64,000 bases of DNA, from positions 49,677-113,676 of the forward strand of contig JAFXZM010000020.1 of NCBI GenBank assembly GCA_017541275.1. The letters run 5' to 3'. The stretch comes from Oscillospiraceae bacterium. Lineage in GTDB: Bacteria; Bacillota; Clostridia; Oscillospirales; Ruminococcaceae. Positions 1-8,133 of the stretch are shown one piece after another. The stretch's first letter is position 1. Each line of letters opens with the position of its first letter. Position numbers and translations under genes: made by a program. Under the pieces are notes generated by a model that was given only the letters and a program-made list of their open reading frames with translations, was not told the origin of the DNA and searched no databases.

Positions 1-732
1 GATATGCCGCCATTTCTGCACATTGCACTGCCCGTAATTATTTTCTCCGGTCGAGAGAACGACGCCGTCGCGGCACAGCGCAACGGTAAACCGGCTGCCC
101 GCAGCAATCTGCGTCACATTGCGCCAGCCGCTGACCTCGCACTGTTTTTTGTCATTTTTACCGGCAGCGCGCACGGTACCGTTTGTACAGAGGCCGACCG
201 TGTGCATATAGCCGACCGCAATCGCAGAGATATTCGACCAGTGCGAAACATTGCACTGCCCGTAGCCGTTGCCGCCGGCGGTCAGCAGCGTGCCGTCCGC
301 GCGCAGCAGAAAAACCGAGCTGATCTTTGATACCTCAAAAGCCCGAAGATTTCTCCAGTCCGCATCGGAAAAGAGTTTATTGTATTCCTTGCCCGCGAGC
401 AGAACCGTACCGGTCATGCAGACTGCAAAGGTATGCTTGAAGCCCGCGCCGATGACCGGCGAAAGCCTGCGCACATCGCGCTGCTCCGAGCCGATGAGCT
501 GCTGCTGAAGCGCGTTGTATGCCTCCCAGAGCCGCACATGGTTTTCCTTCAGAATTTTAAGCTCCTGCTTGGTTTTCAGGTAGTCCTCACAGAGCGCGTC
601 AAATTCCGATTTGAGCAGCTTGAATTCCTCCGGCATCCGTGCAAGGAGCGCCTCCCGGGCAGCCTCCTGTCTGAGCTGCCGCTTTTCCTCACGGCTCAGC
701 GGACAGCAGGTCGTGATGATTCGTTTGTTCAT
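1..732 (-). CDS. RCC1-repeat protein, C-terminus outside window
   Basis: Third of three tandem minus-strand paralogues; the reading frame is still open at the window edge, so the C-terminus is missing. The start is the ATG at 732, with AGGA nine bases upstream; an in-frame ATG at 741 sits directly on that AGGA and is unlikely. Residues 1-80 are a charged, probably coiled-coil head (REEKRQLRQEAAREALL) shared with the gene at 755-1912. RCC1-type blades follow, with HTVGL, DGTV and GQCNVS signatures about 38 residues apart. No signal peptide is visible, so it is probably cytoplasmic. RCC1 repeats build beta-propellers used for protein binding; the partner is unknown. The 22-bp gap to the upstream gene indicates one transcript. 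Confidence 0.8.
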   Translation of the reverse strand, partial: MNKRIITTCCPLSREEKRQLRQEAAREALLARMPEEFKLLKSEFDALCEDYLKTKQELKILKENHVRLWEAYNALQQQLIGSEQRDVRRLSPVIGAGFKHTFAVCMTGTVLLAGKEYNKLFSDADWRNLRAFEVSKISSVFLLRADGTLLTAGGNGYGQCNVSHWSNISAIAVGYMHTVGLCTNGTVRAAGKNDKKQCEVSGWRNVTQIAAGSRFTVALCRDGVVLSTGENNYGQCNVQKWRHI

Positions 733-754
733 ATTTTTCATTCCTGACCGAGCT

Positions 755-1912
755 TTATTTCAGCGCTTTCAGGCCGAGCGTGAAGCTGTTTCCCGCTGCA
801 ATCGCGATCACATCTTTCCAGAAAGATACGCTGCATTCTCCCGAAAGATCATGCCTCTCAGCAGCAATGACTGTCCCGTCTTTCCGCAGACCGACTGTAT
901 GGCGTGAGCCTGCCGCAATCGCTGTGATGCCCTTCCATTGCGCGATGTACTCCTTATCAATAGCATCCTGACCGGCTGCTGCGGCCGTACCGTCCTTCCG
1001 CAATTCGACGGTATGCTCTGCTCCGGCAGCAATCGCGATGATATCGCGCCATGCGCCTGTTTCGCACTGCCCCGCTTGATTGTCCCCGACAGCAATAACC
1101 GTGCCGTCGCCGCGCAGCCCGACGGCATGACGGCCGCCTGCTGCGATCGCCGTGATGCCGCTCCATTCCTGAACCCCGGACACGCCGGATTTGTCAATCC
1201 CCGCAAAACGGACTGTACCGTCCTTTCGCAGACCCAGAACGTATTGTCCGCCGGCCGAAACAGCCGTAATATCGTTCCATTGGTGAACTTCCTGTCTCAT
1301 TTTGGGCGGCAGTCCGGCAATCATGATCTTTCCGTCCCTGCGAAGGCCGATTGTCATGTCAAAACCGGCCGCGATCGAAACAATATCGCGCCATGCAGAC
1401 ACATTGCATTCACCGATGTAATTTTTTCCCGCAGCAGCGGCTGTCCCGTCCTTCCGCAGCCCGACGGCGTGATGATCGCCCGCCGCAATCGCCGTGATAT
1501 CTGTCCATGTTTGCAGCTCACGCTTCATTGCTTCGCTGTCTCCGATCATTGCGGGCTTTCCTGTCAGAATGACCTTTGTGCGGTACTGCGGTACTGCGGA
1601 CACACCGTTTTCCGCCGTTTGCAGCTTCCGCATGATTTCTTCTTCCCTGCGCTTCAGCAGTACCGCGAGTTCTTCCTGAAGCTGCCTGTACGCTTCCGCA
1701 TCATTCCGCTGATCGGGCGTTTTTCCTGTCCGTTCCCTGAGCTCCTGCTTCGTTTTCAGGTAGTCCTCACAGAGCGCGTCAAATTCCGATTTCAGCAGCC
1801 GGAATTCCTCCGGCATCCGTTCAAAAAGCGCCTCCCGGGCAGCCTCCTGCTTCAGCCGCCGCTTTTCCTCACGGCTCAGCGGAAAGCAGGTCGTGATTGT
1901 TTGTTTTTTCAT
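755..1912 (-). CDS. RCC1-repeat protein (385 aa)
   Basis: Paralogue of both neighbours. The ATG at 1912 is preceded by AAAGG and overlaps the stop of the upstream gene by 4 bp (ATGA), which argues for translational coupling. Residues 1-100 are helical and charged (MPEEFRLLKSEFDAL), then about seven RCC1 blades carry the pattern W-DI-AIAAG-HTVGLRKDGT-AAG. The blades are more divergent from one another than in the upstream gene. There is no signal peptide or membrane segment. It is probably a cytoplasmic beta-propeller scaffold; RCC1 family membership is confident, the biological role is unknown. Confidence 0.8.
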   Translation of the reverse strand: MKKQTITTCFPLSREEKRRLKQEAAREALFERMPEEFRLLKSEFDALCEDYLKTKQELRERTGKTPDQRNDAEAYRQLQEELAVLLKRREEEIMRKLQTAENGVSAVPQYRTKVILTGKPAMIGDSEAMKRELQTWTDITAIAAGDHHAVGLRKDGTAAAAGKNYIGECNVSAWRDIVSIAAGFDMTIGLRRDGKIMIAGLPPKMRQEVHQWNDITAVSAGGQYVLGLRKDGTVRFAGIDKSGVSGVQEWSGITAIAAGGRHAVGLRGDGTVIAVGDNQAGQCETGAWRDIIAIAAGAEHTVELRKDGTAAAAGQDAIDKEYIAQWKGITAIAAGSRHTVGLRKDGTVIAAERHDLSGECSVSFWKDVIAIAAGNSFTLGLKALK

Positions 1913-2946
1913 GTTGAAACCTTTATCTGTTTTGTGACCTTCAAGCCGACAGTATGCCCGCTTCCCGCTGATACTGCAACAATGTCTTTCCACTCAGAAA
2001 CATCCCAAGGAACTTTCTCATTTTCTCCGACAACTGCGACTGTACCGTCCTTTCGCAAGCCGACAGTATGATACTTTCCGGCTGAGACTGCGACGATATC
2101 TTTCCAGTCAGAAACATTGCATTTACTGACATTATTTCGTCCGGCAGCTACAACTGTACCGTCCTTTCGCAAGCCGACAGTATGAAAATCTCCCGCGGAT
2201 ACTGCAACAATGTCTTTCCAGTCAGAAACATTGCATTGACCGACATTATTTCGTCCGGCTGCTACAACTGTACCGTCTTTCCGCAAGCCGACAGTATGAA
2301 ACGCTCCCGCGGATACTGCAACAATGTCTTTCCAATCAGAAACACTGCATTGACCATCATCATTCCAACCAACTGCTACAACTGTACCGTTTCTTCGCAG
2401 ACCAACAGTATGAGAACCCCCCGCTGATATTGCAACGATATCTTTCCAATCAGAAACACTGCATGGACCATCATCATTCCAACCAACTGCTACAACTGTA
2501 CCGTCCTTTCGCAGTCCGACAGTGTGAGATAATCCCGCTGATATGGCAATGACATCTTTCCAATCAGAAACAATGCATTGACCATCATCATTCCAGCCAA
2601 CTGCTACAACTGTACCGTCTTTTCGCAAGCCGACAGTATGCATTCCTCCCGCGGATACTGCAACAATGTCTTTCCAGTCAGAAACATTGCATTGACTGTC
2701 GTAATTATTACCGACTGCTACAACTTCTCTGGTAAACGTATACGGGATGCTGTCAATAAACTGTTCTGCATCATGCAGTTTCACATGTACTGTTTCCAGC
2801 TCACGCTTCATCTGCTCATGCTCCGCATGCAATTTCCGGAACTGCTCCGGCAGTGTTTCGAGAAACAGCGCATCCGCGAATTGCTTTTGCAGCGCCGATT
2901 TTTCCGCTTCATCCAGTGCAAAAAGCGTCACAACCTTCTTTCCCAT
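1909..2946 (-). CDS. RCC1-repeat protein with near-identical blades (345 aa)
   Basis: The first 65 residues are helical (LPEQFRKLHAEHEQMKREL) and resemble the heads of the two downstream paralogues. The remainder is about eight blades of 38-39 residues, each reading WKDIVAVSAG, then HTVGLRKDGTVVAVG, then a Q-C-V-S segment. The blades are so alike that the DNA between about 1920 and 2720 is a tandem repeat of roughly 114-117 bp, which implies recent duplication or gene conversion. The start ATG at 2946 lies 3 bp after the stop of the HEPN gene, so the RCC1 genes appear to be in one operon with the HEPN/nucleotidyltransferase pair. It has no export signal. Function is unknown. Confidence 0.82.
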   Translation of the reverse strand: MGKKVVTLFALDEAEKSALQKQFADALFLETLPEQFRKLHAEHEQMKRELETVHVKLHDAEQFIDSIPYTFTREVVAVGNNYDSQCNVSDWKDIVAVSAGGMHTVGLRKDGTVVAVGWNDDGQCIVSDWKDVIAISAGLSHTVGLRKDGTVVAVGWNDDGPCSVSDWKDIVAISAGGSHTVGLRRNGTVVAVGWNDDGQCSVSDWKDIVAVSAGAFHTVGLRKDGTVVAAGRNNVGQCNVSDWKDIVAVSAGDFHTVGLRKDGTVVAAGRNNVSKCNVSDWKDIVAVSAGKYHTVGLRKDGTVAVVGENEKVPWDVSEWKDIVAVSAGSGHTVGLKVTKQIKVST

Positions 2947-2949
2947 TGT

Positions 2950-3390
2950 TCACTCAGCCTTTCTCTGCCGGTAGCTTGCGAAATCGAACTTGACAAGGGA
3001 ATTCACAAAGGTCACAAAATCATTGGTATCGACGATGAGCTTTGCGGCGCCCTCCTGATCGAGACGCAGCAGGAAGTCTGCGGGATAGCGCGCCTCAATG
3101 TAATAGCCGTTGAGCTCAGAGGCAAAGGGAATCCAGCTCCGGAAATGCTCATCGTCCTGCATGGCCTGCTTGCAGAGCCACGGGAGGTTGTGGCCGTCAT
3201 AGAGCTTATGGCGGCGCCAGAGCAGATAGCCCTTCAGCGCCTTTTCCATGCTCTGCTGACAGTGAAATGAGATCAGATTATAGCAGCGGTCATCGTCGAG
3301 CAGGAGCTTGGCCGCCCGCAGGTCGATCGCTGCATAATACAGCCAGTCGAAATATCGCTTGCTGTCGCCCTCACGGTATCCTCTAGCCAT
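2950..3390 (-). CDS. HEPN domain protein (146 aa)
   Basis: A small helical protein with the HEPN signature FHCQQSMEKALKGYLL near residue 45, followed by DGHNLPWLCKQA and, near residue 110, EARYP. These match the HEPN family that pairs with minimal nucleotidyltransferases. The canonical R-X4-6-H RNase motif is not obvious, so ribonuclease activity is doubtful. The start is taken as the ATG at 3390 (MARGYREG); it overlaps the end of the nucleotidyltransferase-like gene by 8 bp. Pairs of this kind act as toxin-antitoxin modules or nucleotide-binding complexes in other bacteria; here the partner has lost its catalytic signature. Confidence 0.75.
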   Translation of the reverse strand: MARGYREGDSKRYFDWLYYAAIDLRAAKLLLDDDRCYNLISFHCQQSMEKALKGYLLWRRHKLYDGHNLPWLCKQAMQDDEHFRSWIPFASELNGYYIEARYPADFLLRLDQEGAAKLIVDTNDFVTFVNSLVKFDFASYRQRKAE

Positions 3391-3691
3391 ACAGCACACT
3401 CCCGTCCTCTCTGATCGACCATGCGAAGGTGCGCGGGTCGTTCGAGAGCGTATTCCATTCGCTCTCCTTATAGAGCACCAGATCATACGGGCATTCGCTG
3501 TCTACCGCCGTATAGAGGTAGCATTCGAGCTCCGAGATGCTCGCGGTTTCGTCCGGCACGATCAGCGCGAGCTTAAAGCTGGCGAGCTGATTGGTCGCAT
3601 GGTTTGTTTTGTGGCTGATGAGGTAGATGCGGAGCGGCTTTCCCAGCTCTGCGATCTCATTCGCCACTGCTTGGATTTCAGGGTAGATCAT
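3383..3691 (-). CDS. Degenerate MNT-type nucleotidyltransferase-like protein (102 aa)
   Basis: It has the size and position of the minimal nucleotidyltransferase partner of a HEPN protein. The region that should read G-S followed by D-x-D is present but altered: residues 20-45 run RIYLISHKTNHATNQ then SFKLALIV, where SDIDLLVV would be expected. The two metal-binding aspartates are therefore missing and the protein is probably not catalytic. The ATG at 3691 has an excellent AAAGGAGG site. It overlaps the HEPN gene by 8 bp and follows the deaminase by 17 bp. The MNT assignment rests on fold pattern plus context and is moderately sure. Confidence 0.6.
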   Translation of the reverse strand: MIYPEIQAVANEIAELGKPLRIYLISHKTNHATNQLASFKLALIVPDETASISELECYLYTAVDSECPYDLVLYKESEWNTLSNDPRTFAWSIREDGSVLYG

Positions 3692-3708
3692 ACGGTTTCC
3701 TCCTTTTT

Positions 3709-4344
3709 TCACAGTTTTCCGATTTCTGCTGCACAGATGCACACGGCATCATACACAAGCGCTGCATCCGCATCGCTGTCAGCGAGACTGTCCAGCCGCT
3801 TTTCACGGAACAGCCTTTCCGCAGTACAGACCGCAGTCCGGTTCATCGTGCGGAAGGCCGCAAGCACCGGATTGCTGTCCGAATCGTTTCCGGTCCGGAG
3901 CTCATGATAGCTCTGCATAACGAGCTGTACCGTTTCCGGCTCATTGCCGGTAAGGGTATAATCCAGATGCTTTCTGCGGATATACGGATCGTCATGCATC
4001 CAGCGGACACAGCCGCAGTATGGGTCGCGGGCGGCATAGCGCAGATGCCGGATATTCGCCATAACGGCCGTTCCCATGCACATCGGGCACGGCTCCATTG
4101 TTGTATACAGCACAACGCTGTCCGGGTCGCAGGCAGCGGTGTCCAGTCTGCGGAGCGCATTCGCTTCGGCGTGCGCAATGCGCCGGTTGCGCTGACCGGG
4201 CTCGGCGGTTCGGTTGCGCTCGCGGATCAGGACATTGCCCTCCGCATCACAGATTACCGCGCCGATCGGGATGCTTCCCTGTCTGAACGCAGCCCATGCC
4301 TCCTCAAATGCACACTGCCATGCAGCGGATAAGTCTGACCACAT
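3709..4344 (-). CDS. Zinc-dependent nucleoside/tRNA deaminase family protein (211 aa)
   Basis: A cytidine/deoxycytidylate deaminase-fold enzyme. The zinc site is complete: HAEANAL near residue 57 (His ligand, catalytic Glu) and EPCPMC near residue 86 (two Cys ligands). The first 150 residues resemble TadA and guanine deaminase-type enzymes. A further 60 C-terminal residues exceed the usual TadA length (about 150-160), so the substrate is uncertain. The start ATG at 4344 has GGAGG upstream. It is the first gene of the operon that continues into the nucleotidyltransferase-like, HEPN and RCC1 genes. Confidence 0.8.
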   Translation of the reverse strand: MWSDLSAAWQCAFEEAWAAFRQGSIPIGAVICDAEGNVLIRERNRTAEPGQRNRRIAHAEANALRRLDTAACDPDSVVLYTTMEPCPMCMGTAVMANIRHLRYAARDPYCGCVRWMHDDPYIRRKHLDYTLTGNEPETVQLVMQSYHELRTGNDSDSNPVLAAFRTMNRTAVCTAERLFREKRLDSLADSDADAALVYDAVCICAAEIGKL

Positions 4345-4409
4345 ACCGTTTGACCTCCGGCAATTCTGATTCTGAATCTTGCTTCGTGCTCAAGCACCGT
4401 TACGGTTTT

Positions 4410-4438
4410 ATTATACACCCTGCCGCCGAAAAAGTAAA
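4410..4438 (-). promoter_or_regulatory. Promoter of the deaminase/HEPN/RCC1 operon
   Basis: On the minus strand TTTACT (4433-4438), 17 bp spacer, then TATAAT (4410-4415), about 66 bp upstream of the deaminase start. The leader contains a small GTGCTTGAGCAC palindrome. Confidence 0.6.
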
Positions 4439-4466
4439 GACTGCACGGCACAGAATACAGAAAAAT

Positions 4467-4496
4467 GGGGAGAGAAAACAAGAGTTTTCTCTCCCC
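4467..4496 (-). terminator. Hairpin terminator of the zinc-ribbon gene
   Basis: A 13-bp stem (GGGGAGAGAAAAC with its complement) and AAGA loop. On the minus strand it is followed by ATTTTT, which suits termination of the gene ending at 4574. It forms the first part of the dispersed repeat. Confidence 0.65.
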
Positions 4497-4572
4497 CCCT
4501 ATTACAAAATAATAAGTACCGCTCTTGTACAGACTGATATTTGAACAATCAATCCGCGATTTAGCTGCTCCC
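4467..4572. repeat. Interspersed intergenic repeat, copy A (about 106 bp)
   Basis: Its partner is copy B at 22578-22684, in the same orientation. Both begin with a GGGGAGAGAAAAC / GTTTTCTCTCCCC inverted repeat with loop AAGA, then share CCGCTCTTGTACA, CTGATATTT and AATCCGCGATTT. Overall identity is roughly 85% by eye. No ORF or transposase is inside. It resembles a dispersed non-coding repeat family. Confidence 0.75.
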
Positions 4573-4573
4573 C

Positions 4574-5587
4574 CTACGGGCGCATCATGCCGACCTTTGC
4601 AGTCATGCCGGTCGCGGAGGTGTAGGTACCGATCGCGTATTCATAATCACCGATGCGGTAGAATGTGTCGATATCGAGTGTACCGTCACCATCCGCATGG
4701 ATGCCCGCGCCCCACTCATAGCCGTTGAGAATGCCGTCATCCATATCCTCGTCATTGATCGGCTGCTCGCCGTTGAACCATGTCAGATACCAGTCCAGAT
4801 TGACGCGGATCGAATCGCCGCCGTCCCCGATGATGACGTTCAGGAGCATGGTCGTCGATTCATCGAAAAAGAATCTGCATTTCCAGCCGCCGAGGCATGC
4901 CTTGCTGAAATCCATGTAAACCGCACCCGCAGGAACGCCGGTCTCATCAATATGCGCGACCCACATCATCTCGTCAATGGTCGGGCGGTCAAAGGTTGAA
5001 TTTTTCGGATAGCCGCCTGTATTGATCTCGTCGGGCGGCGGCGAAGGCTCCGAGGACTGCTCCGGCGGACGGGATGTCTGCGCACGGTCTGAGTCGGTCG
5101 TGCGCTCCGGGGCGGCAGTCTCCGTGAGCGTTGTTGTCAGATTTGTCTCAGCGGTTGATGAAAGCACCGTTGTCTCCGTCTGCTCCGTACCGGTTCCGCT
5201 CAGCGTACTGATGCTGCTTTCCAGTACAGAGGAATCCTTTTTCTTTTTCGGGTCATCGCGGCTCAGAAGCAGGTACACGATCACGCCGCATGCAGCAATC
5301 AGCGCAATGACCAGCAGAATAATCGCGGTATTGGCATTGCTGCTTTTCGGACTTTCGGCAGACGGCGGCTGCGCATGCACCGGTTCGGGCGCATAATAAA
5401 CGCGGCCGGGTGTCTGCGGCTGATAGGGCTGCGGCTGCGGCTGATTCGGCTGATAAGGCGGCTGCGGCTGATTTGGCTGATTCGGCGCAGGCACGGCGGA
5501 ATGCTGCTCAATTTTCATGCCGCATTCCTCGCAGTAGGCAGTGCCCTCCCGCAGCACAGACTGACATCTCGGACATCTGTTGTTCAT
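4574..5587 (-). CDS. Zinc-ribbon, single-pass membrane protein with extracellular domain (337 aa)
   Basis: Residues 4-23 are a zinc ribbon with two CxxC pairs (CPRCQ and CEECG). A Pro/Gln/Asn-rich linker runs to residue 85, then one membrane helix (about 88-110, AIILLVIALIAACGVIVYLL). A Ser/Thr-rich stalk to about residue 190 precedes a C-terminal domain of about 145 residues that is unrecognised (WKCRFFFDES, WYLTWFNGE). The ribbon faces the cytoplasm and the C-terminal domain the outside. The same plan recurs at 55794, 56897 and 60019. It is transcribed alone from its own promoter. Function is unknown. Confidence 0.75.
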   Translation of the reverse strand: MNNRCPRCQSVLREGTAYCEECGMKIEQHSAVPAPNQPNQPQPPYQPNQPQPQPYQPQTPGRVYYAPEPVHAQPPSAESPKSSNANTAIILLVIALIAACGVIVYLLLSRDDPKKKKDSSVLESSISTLSGTGTEQTETTVLSSTAETNLTTTLTETAAPERTTDSDRAQTSRPPEQSSEPSPPPDEINTGGYPKNSTFDRPTIDEMMWVAHIDETGVPAGAVYMDFSKACLGGWKCRFFFDESTTMLLNVIIGDGGDSIRVNLDWYLTWFNGEQPINDEDMDDGILNGYEWGAGIHADGDGTLDIDTFYRIGDYEYAIGTYTSATGMTAKVGMMRP

Positions 5588-5640
5588 GATTTACACTCCC
5601 TTCCCCGGTACAATATTATAGGCAGCACCGTATTTTTTAT

Positions 5641-5669
5641 ATTATAACATAAATTATAAAATATTTCAA
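5641..5669 (-). promoter_or_regulatory. Promoter of the zinc-ribbon gene at 4574-5587
   Basis: On the minus strand TTGAAA (5664-5669), 17 bp spacer, TATAAT (5641-5646), about 54 bp before the start codon. The surrounding DNA is AT-rich. Confidence 0.7.
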
Positions 5670-5695
5670 TGGATTTTTTGTATTTTATACGATTA

Positions 5696-8116
5696 TCACA
5701 GCATTTTTGCAAGCCGTTTCATCAGAGAATGGAGATCGCCGCTGTCAACGCCCGGCTTTCCGTCAAGCTCGGCATTGCGCTTGCCCTGCTCCGAAACAAA
5801 CAGATCTGCGTCATCGCCGACCAGCCTCGCGAGCAGCACGGCATCGCGCACATCAACCGTTCCGTTGTCATCCAGATCGCCCGGCAGCAGTTTCCGCTCC
5901 GGCAGTCCTTCATACGGGTACGGATCGAGCTGCTCCGGATCGCTGATCCAGCTTATCAGATATTGATTCGTACCGGTGCCGGTACCGTAAGCGGGAATGG
6001 TGTAATTCAGCATTTCACTGTCGAAATAGAGGCAGGATTCCGCATGCAGCACACCGGGGTAATTCGGATCCCATACCGTAATCCGCCGGTCATAGGCCGT
6101 GCCGTCAAACTCCCATGCGCCGGATTCGAGCCCGCAGCCCACGACCGCGTGCATGCCTGTGCGGGTCTTAATCATCAGCAAAAACGGGCTCTGCCCGTTC
6201 GGGATGCGTGCTGCTGCCTGCTGCATGCGATAGACAGCCAGCGATTCGTTCATCGTGCTGCTGCCGAGATAACCGGACTGCATCGCCTGATAATAATTGA
6301 TGAACGAGATCACCTCCGGTGTCGGCTGCACCTCGGAGAGCGTTTCGGCGTCCCTCTGAAGCTGCTCCGGCAGAAATATGCGGTTTTTCGCGAGAATCAC
6401 CGCAGCGGAAAGCCCGGCGCAGGAGCCGCTCCAGCCCTCTGTACTGCCGGAGGGGGTGATGCCGAGCGCATCCAGCGCAGCGCGGTCGGCATCAGTCAGA
6501 TAGTAGCCGCTTTCATCAATATGAAACGCGCTGCCCTGATTGCCGAAGCTCCAGCCGTCCTTTGCAAAATCGAAGGTCATATCATCGCCGCAGGTTTTGC
6601 TGCTGCCGATGTGAAAGCGAATGCCGTTTTCAGCCGCGAACTGCTCCGCAGCACTGCCGGCAGCACCGTAAATATCGGTGATGCTGAGGTTTTCCTGCGG
6701 CGCAATCTCCGTGACGCTCGCCGGAATGTACAGACTGCTGAGCATCTTGCAGCCCGAAAGCGCATTTTCGCCGATGACCGCAAGCCCCTCATTCAGTGTA
6801 AGCGTCTGGAGCATTGCGCAGTCGGCGAAGGTTTCCGCGCCGATGATGCGCAGGCTGTCGGGGCAGGTGACCTCATACAGCGCATCATGATTCTTCAATA
6901 CCTGATTATTTTTGAGCGCACCGTCTGCGGTCAGGCGAATCCCCTCCGGCAGATGCAGCACGCACTTATCGGTGCAGTCAATGAAATACTGCCCGTTCAG
7001 AATCAGGCAGCCGCTTTCGCGCTCGCCGTTCCAAAGCCGCTCGCAGTTCAGGAACGCATCCCGCTGAAGACCGGTCAGATGCTCCGGCAGTGTAAGATCA
7101 CTGAGGCTGGTGCAGCCGTTGAACATCTGACTGTCGATTTCCTGCAAATTCGCCGGCAGCTTCAGGGTTCCAAGCCCGCTGCATCCCAGAAACATCTGAC
7201 TTCCGAGCGATTCCAGAGAATCCGGAAGGCTGAGCGATCTTAGCTGCGTGCAGTTGGCAAACGCCGCATCGCCGATGTACCGGAGCCCTTCGGGCAGCGT
7301 CACCGATCTGAGTGCGGGGCTTCCGGCGAATGCGTGTTTGCCGACAATCCGGACGCTGTCCGGCAGCACAATTCTCGTGAAGTCGCATTGGCGAAAGGCA
7401 TCCTCCGCGATTGAAGTGACGGTATCCGGAATACTGCCGGAATAATCGGGCATCACCTTCACAAAAAGCGTGTCATCGACCACACCGGGGTACTTTCCCT
7501 GCGTCAGCAGCGCATCACAGTTGGCAAATGCATTGACCTCGGCATACACGCAGTCCGGCAGCGTCACATCCGTCAGTACAAGGCAGTCGGAAAATGCACT
7601 GGAACAGATGCGCTGAAGGGAATCCGGCAGCACGGCAGTTGTCAGCTTTTCGCATCCTGCAAAGCAGGATTCCGGAATCACGGTGCAGCCCTCCGGAAGC
7701 CGGACCTCCGTGATGCCCTTTAGCTGATAAAATGCCGATTTTCCGAAGGAAGTCACCGTATCGGCAAGCACCAGCTCCTCTGCCGCATTGCAGCGGAAAA
7801 ATGCATACGCGCCGACATACGTTACCCCTTCACCGATTTCCACGCGCCGGATCTCCTCGCTCAGAGAAAACCACGGTGCCGTTGTATATCTGACAATCGC
7901 GCCTTCGATTTTTTGGATTCTGTACGTAAAATCGGGCATCGCGCCGGTACCGGAGACCGTCAGGGTGCCGTCTGAGAACGCCCAGTTCATTGTTTCGGTC
8001 AGGCTGCCGGAGGTCACTGCGGTGTCCTCTGCGGTCACAGTCTGCGCCGTACCGTTTACCGTCATCATGCCGCCGGTCATGCAGACCGCGAGCATCGCCG
8101 CCAATAACCGTTTCAA
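5696..8116 (-). CDS. Secreted BspA-type LRR protein with cysteine peptidase-like domain and C-terminal dockerin (806 aa)
   Basis: A signal peptide occupies residues 1-29 (MKRLLAAMLAVCMTGG). Residues 80-490 carry many BspA-like LRR_5 units (AFxxCxxL, VxLPxxLxxI). Residues 500-735 resemble a papain-fold peptidase: GSCAGLSAA (candidate Cys), MHAVVGCG (candidate His) and VWDPNYPG (candidate Asn/Asp). The last 65 residues are a type I-like dockerin: DLDDNGTVDVRD is a full calcium loop; the second loop (AELDGKPGVDSGD) is degenerate. Dockerins bind cohesins, so the protein is probably attached to a cellulosome-like scaffold. The start is TTG at 8116, with AAGGAG ten bases upstream. It follows rlmH by only 17 bp. 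Confidence 0.85.
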   Translation of the reverse strand: MKRLLAAMLAVCMTGGMMTVNGTAQTVTAEDTAVTSGSLTETMNWAFSDGTLTVSGTGAMPDFTYRIQKIEGAIVRYTTAPWFSLSEEIRRVEIGEGVTYVGAYAFFRCNAAEELVLADTVTSFGKSAFYQLKGITEVRLPEGCTVIPESCFAGCEKLTTAVLPDSLQRICSSAFSDCLVLTDVTLPDCVYAEVNAFANCDALLTQGKYPGVVDDTLFVKVMPDYSGSIPDTVTSIAEDAFRQCDFTRIVLPDSVRIVGKHAFAGSPALRSVTLPEGLRYIGDAAFANCTQLRSLSLPDSLESLGSQMFLGCSGLGTLKLPANLQEIDSQMFNGCTSLSDLTLPEHLTGLQRDAFLNCERLWNGERESGCLILNGQYFIDCTDKCVLHLPEGIRLTADGALKNNQVLKNHDALYEVTCPDSLRIIGAETFADCAMLQTLTLNEGLAVIGENALSGCKMLSSLYIPASVTEIAPQENLSITDIYGAAGSAAEQFAAENGIRFHIGSSKTCGDDMTFDFAKDGWSFGNQGSAFHIDESGYYLTDADRAALDALGITPSGSTEGWSGSCAGLSAAVILAKNRIFLPEQLQRDAETLSEVQPTPEVISFINYYQAMQSGYLGSSTMNESLAVYRMQQAAARIPNGQSPFLLMIKTRTGMHAVVGCGLESGAWEFDGTAYDRRITVWDPNYPGVLHAESCLYFDSEMLNYTIPAYGTGTGTNQYLISWISDPEQLDPYPYEGLPERKLLPGDLDDNGTVDVRDAVLLARLVGDDADLFVSEQGKRNAELDGKPGVDSGDLHSLMKRLAKML

Positions 8117-8133
8117 GTGCGGTCATCTCCTTG

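Noticed and set aside
938-2071. 377-codon plus-strand frame opposite the RCC1 genes
   Set aside because: Mirrors the repeated RCC1 blades; no start signal and no recognised fold.
2950-3691. Functional HEPN/MNT toxin-antitoxin module
   Set aside because: Catalytic residues of the nucleotidyltransferase and a clear HEPN RNase motif are missing, so I do not call it an active toxin-antitoxin pair.
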